The translations under genes were made by a program, and so were the position numbers. Of a stretch of DNA of 64,000 nt, positions 8,255 through 17,500 are shown in pieces (the stretch's first letter is position 1; each line of letters opens with the position of its first letter). The stretch is taken from contig NZ_LLZG01000411.1 of assembly GCF_001509475.1 (NCBI RefSeq), positions 182,804-246,803 of the forward strand, given 5' to 3'. The notes beneath the pieces were generated by a model. It did not search any database, was not told where the DNA came from, and saw only the letters and a program-made list of their open reading frames with translations. This DNA is from Streptomyces regalis. GTDB lineage: Bacteria; Actinomycetota; Actinomycetes; Streptomycetales; Streptomycetaceae.

Positions 8255-11200
8255 TGGCCACGAGCGACCTCGACCCGCGGATGGCCGTCATCGGCATGGC
8301 CTTCCGGCTGCCCGGCGCCGAGACCCCCGAGGAGCTCTGGCGCGTCGTCCGTGACGGCATGGATTGCATCACCCGTTTCACGGAGGAGGAACTGGCCGCG
8401 GCCGGTGTCCCCGCCGAGGAATACCGGGCGGCGGACTTCGTCGGTGCCTCCGGTGTGCTCGACGGCATCGCCGGCTTCGATGCCCAGCACTTCGCGATGA
8501 GCGCCCGCGAGGCCCGGCTCACGGACCCCCAGCACCGCATGCTCCTGGAATGCGCCCAGCACGCCCTGGAGAACGCCGGCTATCCGGACGAGCGGGACGG
8601 CACCCGCGTCGGCGTCTACGCCAGTACCGGATACCACCTGTACACCCTGCAGAACTACCTCCTCAACAACGTCCTGCCCACCGAGGCCGCCACCGACTGG
8701 ATGGCGGGCATGCAGATCACCGTCGGCAACTACGCCGACTTCACGGCCACCCGCGTCGCCCACCGGCTCGGCCTGACCGGACCCGCCGTCAACGTCCAGA
8801 CGGGCTGCTCCAGTTCCCTGGTCGGCGTGCAGTCGGCCGCACAGTCGCTGCTCCTGGGCGACTGCGACATCGCCCTCGTCGGCGCCACCGCCGTCCATGT
8901 GCCGCAGGTCCTGGGCTACCGCTACGTCAAGGGCTCGATCCTCTCCAAGTCCGGCCGCCTGCGGGCCTTCGACGCCGGCGCCGACGGCACCGTGGGCGGC
9001 ACGGGCGTCCTGACCGTCGTACTGAAGCGGCTGGCCCGGGCCGTCGCCGACGGCGACACCATCCACGGGGTGATCCGCGGCTGGGGCATCAACAACGACG
9101 GCGCGGACAAGTCGGCGTTCACCGCGCCGAGCGCACGGGGCCAGCGCGCGGCCATCCGCCAGGCGCTGCGGCGGGCCGGCGTCGGCGCCGACACCATCGG
9201 CTACCTGGAGACCCACGGCACCGGCACCCTCAAGGGCGACCCCATCGAGTTCGACGGCGCCGCCGGCGCCTTCCGCGAGGACACCGACCGCACCGGCTAC
9301 TGCGCCCTCGGCTCGACCAAGGCCAACATCGGCCACCTCGACGCGGCCTCCGGACTGGCCGGACTCGTCAAAACCCTGCTGGTCCTGCAGCACGGCGTCA
9401 TCCCGCCGATGGCGAACTTCAGCGAGCCCAACCCCGCCATCGACCTCGACCACAGCCCCTTCTACATCCCCCGCACGGCCCGGCCCTGGCCCCAGAGCGA
9501 CGTGCCCCGCCGCGCGGGCCTCACCTCACTCGGCGTCGGCGGCACCAACGTCCATCTGATCCTGGAACAGGCCCCCGAACCCACGCCCAGGACCGACGCC
9601 GCCGCCCTGCCGGATGTGCTGCTGGTCTCCGGAAGCAGCCAGGAGGCCCTCGCGGACAACGCCCGCGCCCTGCGCGACCGGTTGCGGCAGTCACCCTCAC
9701 CCCACGTGGCGGACCTCGTCACCACCGCCGCCCTCGGCCGCGCCCACCGCCGCCACCGGCTCGCGGCCCGAGGCTCCACGCCGGCCGACCTCGCCGACGC
9801 CCTCGACGCCTGGCTCGGCTCAGGCACCGCAGCGACGGTCACCGCGGGGACGGCACCGCAGGAGGGCGCCGCGCGCGTCGCGTTCCAGTTCACCGGTCAG
9901 GGCAGTCAGTACCCGGGGATGGCCGACGCCCTCCACGAGCGGTTCCGCGCCGCACGCGAGGTGCTCGACGCCTGCGCGCACCACTACCGCGACCTCACCG
10001 GCGACTCGCTGCTCGCGGCCCCGTCCGGGAACACGGACACCGAGCAGCCGGCCCTGTTCGCCCTGCAGTGCGCCCTCGTCCGGCTGTGGCGGGACGCCGG
10101 TGTCGAACCGTATGCCGTGACCGGGCACAGCGTCGGAGAGTACGCCGCCCTGTACGCGGCTGGTGCCCTGTCGCTCGACGACGGTCTGCGGCTGACCACG
10201 GTGCGGGGCCGGCTGATGCAGCAGCGCTGCGCACCCGGCGCGATGGTGGCGGCGCCGCTCGACCGGGAGACCGCCCTCGCCCTGGCCGACGAGGTGCCCG
10301 GCCTGGAGCAGGCGGTGACCAACGGGGCACGCGCCCAGGTGCTCGCCGGGCCGGCCGAGGCCGTGGAGCGAGCGTGCGCCCTGCTGGACGAGCGCGGCAC
10401 ACCGGGGCAGCGGCTGCCGGTGACGCGTGCCTTCCACACCACCCTTATGGAACCGATGATGGAGGAGTTCCGGAAGGTCCTCGACGACGTGGACTTCCGG
10501 CCGGTGCGCGTCCCCTTCGTCAGCGCCCTGGACGGCGTGACCCGCCCGCCCGGCTGGACCCCGGACGCCGACCACTTCGTACGGCACACCCGCGAACCCG
10601 TCCGTTTCGACGAGGCGCTGCGCGGCATCGGCGCACAACAGCCCGACGTACTGCTCGAGATCGGGCCGCATACCACCCTCAGCGGTCTGGCCCGCCGGGC
10701 GCTGCCCGACCTGCGGTCGCTGCCGTCGCTGCGGCGCGGCACCGGGCTCGGCTCACTCTGGGGTGCGGCGGCGGGGCTGCACTGTGCGGGGGCGGACGTC
10801 GACTGGCGGGTGCTCCTGGCCGGCAGCGGGGGCAGGCGCGTCCCGCTGCCCGGATACCGATTCCAGCACAAGGACTACTGGACAGGGCCGGCGCCGACCG
10901 CCCTGAGCACGGGAAGATCAGCGAGAGAGGGAGCCGAAGTGGTTCAGCAAGAGGCAGCGGTCGCGCGGGTACTCCACAGCATCGTCGAGGCGACCGCCCG
11001 GCATCTCGGCGAGGATCCCTCGGCGATCGTCGGTGACGCGTCCTTCTTCGACCTCGGCGCCGACTCGCTGCAGATGATCAGCGTGCTGCGGGAGCTGGAG
11101 CAGGAGCACCAGGTCAAGGTGACGATGCGGCAGCTGTTCGAGGAGACGGGTACGCCGCGGCGGCTCGCGGAGTTCATCGTGGCCCGCATGCCGGACGCCC

Positions 11201-11508
11201 CCGGCGACGCACCGCAACCGCCCGCCGCCCCCGATCCCGTGCCCACGGCCGCCGTACCCGCCGTACCCGCCGTACCTGTCGTGCCCGTCGCACCCGTGGT
11301 GCGCCCACCCGCACCCACTCCCGAGCCCGCCCCCGCCGTCACCGGACCCGCTCCCGAGTACGCGACCCGCGAGGAGCTCGAGGACCTCGCCCAGAAGATC
11401 CAACAGATGTCCCGGATACAGCTGCAGATGATGTCCCAGCTCTCTCAGCTGCTGGCCCTCCAGACCGCGTCGGTGTCCGAGCGGCTCAACGGCAAGGTGG
11501 CCAAGTGA
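8254..11508 (+). CDS. Type I polyketide synthase, KS-AT-ACP
   Basis: One elongation module of 1084 residues. KS (about 10-430): Cys185 in QTGCSSSL, His321 in HGTGT and His361 in KANIGH, so the triad is complete, but the active-site context is QTGC rather than the usual DTAC. AT (about 540-830): GQGSQYPG, Ser626 in GHSVGEY, and RAFH (His728) at the specificity site, which points to malonyl-CoA. ACP (about 900-980): Ser938 in GADSL. A Pro-rich linker (990-1035) leads to a C-terminal helix rich in Gln/Leu, a likely docking domain. There is no KR, DH or ER, so the beta-keto group remains for the aminotransferase of the next protein. There is no loading domain; the starter must come in trans. The stop overlaps the next start (GTGA). 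Confidence 0.95.
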   Translation: MATSDLDPRMAVIGMAFRLPGAETPEELWRVVRDGMDCITRFTEEELAAAGVPAEEYRAADFVGASGVLDGIAGFDAQHFAMSAREARLTDPQHRMLLECAQHALENAGYPDERDGTRVGVYASTGYHLYTLQNYLLNNVLPTEAATDWMAGMQITVGNYADFTATRVAHRLGLTGPAVNVQTGCSSSLVGVQSAAQSLLLGDCDIALVGATAVHVPQVLGYRYVKGSILSKSGRLRAFDAGADGTVGGTGVLTVVLKRLARAVADGDTIHGVIRGWGINNDGADKSAFTAPSARGQRAAIRQALRRAGVGADTIGYLETHGTGTLKGDPIEFDGAAGAFREDTDRTGYCALGSTKANIGHLDAASGLAGLVKTLLVLQHGVIPPMANFSEPNPAIDLDHSPFYIPRTARPWPQSDVPRRAGLTSLGVGGTNVHLILEQAPEPTPRTDAAALPDVLLVSGSSQEALADNARALRDRLRQSPSPHVADLVTTAALGRAHRRHRLAARGSTPADLADALDAWLGSGTAATVTAGTAPQEGAARVAFQFTGQGSQYPGMADALHERFRAAREVLDACAHHYRDLTGDSLLAAPSGNTDTEQPALFALQCALVRLWRDAGVEPYAVTGHSVGEYAALYAAGALSLDDGLRLTTVRGRLMQQRCAPGAMVAAPLDRETALALADEVPGLEQAVTNGARAQVLAGPAEAVERACALLDERGTPGQRLPVTRAFHTTLMEPMMEEFRKVLDDVDFRPVRVPFVSALDGVTRPPGWTPDADHFVRHTREPVRFDEALRGIGAQQPDVLLEIGPHTTLSGLARRALPDLRSLPSLRRGTGLGSLWGAAAGLHCAGADVDWRVLLAGSGGRRVPLPGYRFQHKDYWTGPAPTALSTGRSAREGAEVVQQEAAVARVLHSIVEATARHLGEDPSAIVGDASFFDLGADSLQMISVLRELEQEHQVKVTMRQLFEETGTPRRLAEFIVARMPDAPGDAPQPPAAPDPVPTAAVPAVPAVPVVPVAPVVRPPAPTPEPAPAVTGPAPEYATREELEDLAQKIQQMSRIQLQMMSQLSQLLALQTASVSERLNGKVAK

Positions 11509-14500
11509 CCGGCCTGAACGGCATATCCGCCGCACTGGACCGGGACCTGGCGGCGATGACCGAACTCTCGCAGCGCATCGCCGAGCAGATGGGCACCGGC
11601 CCCCACGTCCCGGAGCAACAGTCCCCGGAGCCGCCGCGCGTCCACGGCCCCCGGGTGACGGTGGCGAGGACCTCCGGCATGGTGCAGGACGCCTCCCCGC
11701 GCTCTCAGCAGGAGCACCTGGACGACCTCGTACGCCGCTACACCGCCAGGACTCCGACCTCCAAGCGGATCGCCCAGCGCTACCGCCGCGTCCTGGCCGA
11801 CAGCCGTGCCGTCGTCGGCTTCCGCAGCGGCACCAAGGAGATGCTGTATCCCATCGCGGGCCGCCGGGGGAGCGGGGCACGGCTCGAGGACGTCGACGGC
11901 AACGAGTACGTCGACATCACGATGGGCTTCGGCGTCCTCCTCTTCGGCCACGAACCGGACTTCGTCACCGAGGCCGTCCGCGAGCACCTGTCCCGCGGCA
12001 TCCAGCTCGGCCCGCGCACCACCGAGACCGGCGAGGCGGCGGAACTGCTCGCCGAACTGACCGGTCTGGAGCGGGTGGCGTTCGCGGGCTCCGGCACGGA
12101 GGCGAACTCCGCCGCCATCCGCCTCGCCCGCGCCGCCACGGGCCGCGACAAGATCGTCACCTTCCTCGGCGCGTACCACGGCCACGCCGACAACGTCCTC
12201 GGCCGCACCTCGGGCAGCGGCGCCGACCAGCTCACCGTGCCCGTCTCCCGAGGCGTCCCGCAGGCCGCCGTCTCCGATCTGCTGGTCCTCGACTACGGCA
12301 GTGGCACCGCCCTGGAGACGATCGCACGGCACGCCGACGACATCGCCGCGGTCGTCGTGGAGCCGGTGCAGAGCCGACACCCCTCGCTCCAACCGGTCGA
12401 GTTCGTACGGAAGCTGCGCGAACTCACCCGTCGCCACGGCATCGTGCTGCTCTTCGACGAGATGCTGACCGGCTTCCGCCCCGCCCTGCGCGGCGCACAG
12501 GACCTGTACGGCGTCACACCTGACCTCGCCACCTACGGCAAGCTCCTCGGCGGCGGCTTCCCCATCGGCGCCATCGCCGGCCGCGCCGACATCATGGACG
12601 GCGTCGACGGCGGCTTCTGGTCGTACGGCGACGACAGCTACCCGCCCGCCGACACCACCTTCTTCGGCGGTACGTACATCCAGCACCCGGTCTCGATGGT
12701 CGCCGCACGCGCCGTACTGACCCACCTCAAGGAGCACAGCCCCCACCTGCAGGAGCGCCTCAACGCGCGTACCGCCGAACTGGCCGCGACACTCAACGGC
12801 TTCTTCGAGGCCGAGGAGTATCCGCTGCGGATGAGCCACTTCGGCTCCCAGTTCCGCTTCGAGCACCGCGCCGACCTGGAGCTCCTCTACCACCACCTGA
12901 TGGTGCGCGGCGTGCACGTCTGGGAGTGGCGCAACTTCTTCCTGTCCACCGCCCACTCGGACGGCGACCTGGAGTTCGTGGCGGACGCCGTACGGGATTC
13001 GCTGCGCGAGCTGCGGGCTGCCGGCTTCTTCCAGGGCGGCCGGCCGGTGGCACCGCAGGCCGCGCCACCACAACCGGTGTCACCCGAGCCACCGAAGCCG
13101 ACACCGGCCGCGCCGGCACCCGCCCCCGTGGCCTCCATGGCCTGGAACGCCGCGGCCGTCGCCGAGTCCCGTGCGGCATCCGCGAGCGAACCAACCGCAC
13201 GCACCACCGACTTCAGCGTCTACTTCTTCGGCGACTACCCGCAGGACGCCTCGACGCCCCGGCACGGCCAGTACGAACTCCTCATGGACGTCGCCCGGTT
13301 CGCCGACCGGCACGGCTTCCATGCGCTCTGGATGCCCGAGCGGCACTTCCACTCCTTCGGCGGCCTCTTCCCCAACCCGGCCGTGCTGGCGGCCGCCCTG
13401 TCCCGTGAGACCGAGCGCATCCGGCTCAACGCCGGCTCCGTCGTCCTGCCCCTGCACGACCCGATCCGGGTCGCCGAGGAGTGGTCGATGGTCGACAACC
13501 TCTCCGGCGGGCGCGTGGGCATCGGCGTCGCGAGCGGCTGGAGCGCCAAGGACTTCGTCTTCTTCCCCGAGCGTTTCGGTCGGCACAAGGAGCTGATGTA
13601 CGAACAGCTCGAAGAGGTACGGAAGTTCTGGCGCGGGGACGCAATGCGCCGGGCCGGCGGGGACGGCGAGGCCGAGGTACGGCTCTTCCCACGGCCCGTG
13701 CAGGACGCCCCGCCGCTGTACACCGCGGTGGTCGGCAACCCGGCGTCCTACGAACTCGCCGCCCGCCACGACCTGGGCATCGTCACCAACCTGATGACCC
13801 AGAGCGTCGAACAGCTCCGCGAGAACATCGCCCTGTACCGGCGCACCCGGGCCCAGCACGGCCTGGACCCGGACGCCGGGCGGGTGGCCGTCCTGCTGCA
13901 CACCTACCTCGCGGACGATCACGACACCGCGAGAACCGAGGCGTACGAACCGCTGTCCCGTTACCTGCGGGCGTCGCTGTCCGTGTTCAGCGGCGTCACC
14001 AACAGCCTCGGGCACAGCATCGACCTGGCCGAGCTGAGCGAGGACGACCTGGACGCGGTGTTCCGCCGCGCCTACGGCCGGTACTGCGACCAGCGCGCCC
14101 TGATCGGCACGGTGGACAGCGTCCGTCCGGTGGTGGACGCGGTGACGGCTGCGGGCGCCAACGAGATCGTCGCCCTCGTCGACTTCGGCGTCGCGGAGGA
14201 CGCGCTGCGCGGGGGACTGCCGCACCTGGACGCGTTGCGCCGCCGATACCGCCGGCGGACCGAGCCCGCGGTCACCGAAATGGCCGCCGCCGACGCACCG
14301 TTGTCGCCCGGCCAGGAACGGATCTGGTTCCTGGAGCGTCTGCTCCCGGGCCGTACCGCCTACAACGAGATCAAGGCGATCCGCCTCGACGGCCCGCTCG
14401 ACGTCCCGGCCCTGCACGCGGCCCTGCGTGGCCTCGTCGCCCGGCACGAGGGCCTGCGCACCGTGTTCCGGGAGAGCGGGGGCGAGCCGCGCCAGGTGGT

Positions 14501-17500
14501 GCGGCCCTCCGCCGAGCCGGACTTCGAGGTCGTGGACGGAACCGCACTCCAGGAGGTCCTGTCCGCCGAGAGCGCACGCCGCTTCGACCTGGCGGACGGC
14601 CCGCTGTTCGTGACCCGACTGGTCAGGCTCGCCGAGGCGGAGCACGTCCTCGTCCTGTCCCTGCACCACATCGTGGTCGACGCGGCATCCGCCACCGTCC
14701 TCGCCCGCGACCTCTCTGCGCTCTACCGCAGCGAACGCGACGGCACCGCCCCCGAACTCCCCGCCCTCACCTGGAGCTACGCCGACCACGCCAGGGAACA
14801 GGCGGCGGCCGCCAACAGCCCCGAGGCCGACGAGGACCTCGCCCACTGGCGCCGTACCCTCGGCGGCGACCTGCCCGTCCTAGCCCTCCCCACCGACCGG
14901 CCGCGCCCGGCGACGATGACCTCCAACGGCCGGGCCCTCTTCCACACCCTCGACCCGGAACTCTCCCGGCGGCTGCGCGAGTTGAGCCGCGCCCGCCGCA
15001 GCACCCTTTTCATGACCCTGCTCGCCGGGTACGCGGCGATGCTGCACCGGGTCACCGGGCAGACGGACATCGTCGTCGGCACCCCGATCTCGGACCGGCC
15101 CGAACGGGCCGAGCACCTGGTCGGCTTCTTCGTGAACACGCTCGCGCTGCGCCTCGACCTCTCCGGCGATCCCGAGTTCGGCACGCTGCTGGACCGGGTG
15201 CGCACGGTCGCCCTCGATGCGTACGACCACGCGCGGGTGCCCTTCGAGACGGTGGTGCGCGAGCTCGCGCCGCCCAGGGCGGTCGACCGGACGCCGGTGT
15301 TCCAGGTGTTTGCCGAGTTCCAGCGGGCGGAACCGTTCCGGTTCGAACTGCCCGGCGTCGAGGCCACACCGCTGGACGCGGGGCCGGACAAGTCCCTGAC
15401 GGATCTCACCGTCTACTTCACCGACCAGCCGCACGGCATCCGCTGCCATCTGGAGTACAACACCGACCTGTTCGACGAGGACACCGTCGACCGGTTCTTC
15501 GCCACCTTCAGGGACCTGCTCGCGGCGGCGGTCGACTCACCCGAGGCACCGCTGTCCCGGCTCGCCCCCGCAGACGTCCACACCGCCGCCGACGGGGAAC
15601 CCGTACCGCCGTCCTGGCAGCGCGGCCCGTCCCGCCCGCTCACGGACACCACCGTCCACGACCTCGTCGCCCGGCAGGCGGCCGCGCTGCCCGACCGCAC
15701 GGCCGTGATCACCGGCGGCAGTCGACTGACGTACCGCCAACTGGACGACAGGGCGGAGCGGTTGGCTGCCGCTCTGCGGGAGCAGCAGCCCGCAGGCGGT
15801 GAGGTGGCCCTGTGGCTGCCCCGCTCCGCCGACCTCGTCGTCGCCATGCTCGCCGCGCTCAAAGCGGGCCGCGCCTACGTGCCGCTCGACCCGTCCCTCG
15901 GCCCCGTGCGCGCCGAGCAGGTCATCGCCGAGTGCGGGGCCCGGATCGTGGTGTCGACGCGCGACGATGCGGCCGCCCTGAAGCTGCCGGGGGGAGTGAC
16001 GGTCGTACGGCCGGACGCGACCCCGCAACACTCACCGCGCACCGCGTCCGCCCCCGACCGCCAGTCCCCGTGCTGCGTCCTCTACACCTCGGGCAGCACC
16101 GGCACCCCCAAGGGCGTCGTGGTGACGCACCGCGGCGTCGTCGACCTGTGCGAGTGGCAGCACCGGCGCTTCGCCTTCACCTCGGCCGACCGCAGCGCGG
16201 TCGTGTGCAGCCAGAGCTTCGACGCCTCGCTCCTGGAGATCTGGCCGGCGCTGACCGCGGGAGCGTCGGTCGCGATCGCCGACGAGGAGCTCCGCAGGGA
16301 TCCGCTCGCCCTGGCCCGGTGGTACGGCGAGCAGGGCGTCACCTTCTCCATCCTCCCCACCGCCCTGGGAGAACAGCTGCTGCGCCTCCCGCCGGGCGAC
16401 CAGCCGCCGCTGCGCCATCTGCTGCTCGGCGGTGACGTGCTGCGCACCCGGCCGCGCCCCGAGGCGCGGTACGAGACGGTGAACGTGTACGGGCCCACCG
16501 AGGTCACCGTCCTGTGCACCACCCAGACCGTGGCCCCGCAGTGCCCGGACCCCGCCCGTCCGATCGCGATCGGACGCCCGGTCGACAACGTACGGCTGAG
16601 CGTGCTCGACGAGTCCGGCAGCCCCGTGCCCGTCGGCACGGTGGGGGAGCTGTACGTCGGCGGGCCGGGCGTGACCCGCGGCTATCTGCACCGCCCCGAA
16701 CTCACCGCGGAGCGCTTCCTGCCGGACCCGGACTGCGGTCCGGACGCCCGCCGGTACCGCACCGGCGATCTGGTCCGCTGGAGCGGCGACGGGACCTTGG
16801 AGTTCTGCGGCCGGGCCGACGACCAGGTGAAGATCCGGGGCTTCCGGGTCGAGCCGGAAGAGGTCTCCCGCGTGCTCAACGCCCTGGACGGCGTGCGCGA
16901 GGCGGCCGTGCCGGCCCGCCGCAACGACCGCGGCGAGGCGTACCTCGCGGCCTATGCCGTCCCCGCCGACCCGATCGGCGCGGCGGCCGAGGACCGGCAG
17001 GCATATGCCGACCACCTGGCCGAGGAACTGGCCGCTCGGCTCCCGGAGTACCTCGTGCCGCGCGCCTGGCGGATCCTGCCCGCCCTGCCCGTGACGGGCA
17101 ACGGCAAGCTGGACCGATCCGCGCTGCCCGCACCCGACCTCGTCACGTCGGCACCCGGCCGCAGGCCGAGCGCCGTTGCAGGGGAGGCGGCGGAAGGCAA
17201 CCGCTCGGACGTCGAGCGACGGGTACGGGAGCTGTGGGCGGCCGAGTTCGGCGTCGACGCCGATGGCATCGCGGCCGACGCCTCGTTCTTCGAGCTGGGC
17301 GGTCACTCGATCACCGCGATGCGGCTGGTCAACCAGGTACGGGAGGAATTCGGCACCGAGTACCCGATGCTCCGCTTCTACCAGGCGCCGACACTGCGGG
17401 CCATGACGGCCCAACTGGCGTCGGCTGCGGGCGATCTGACGGCGAGTGCGGCCTCCGAGGCCGACGACGGGCCCGGCACGGTGGAGCGCCGGGCACCCGC

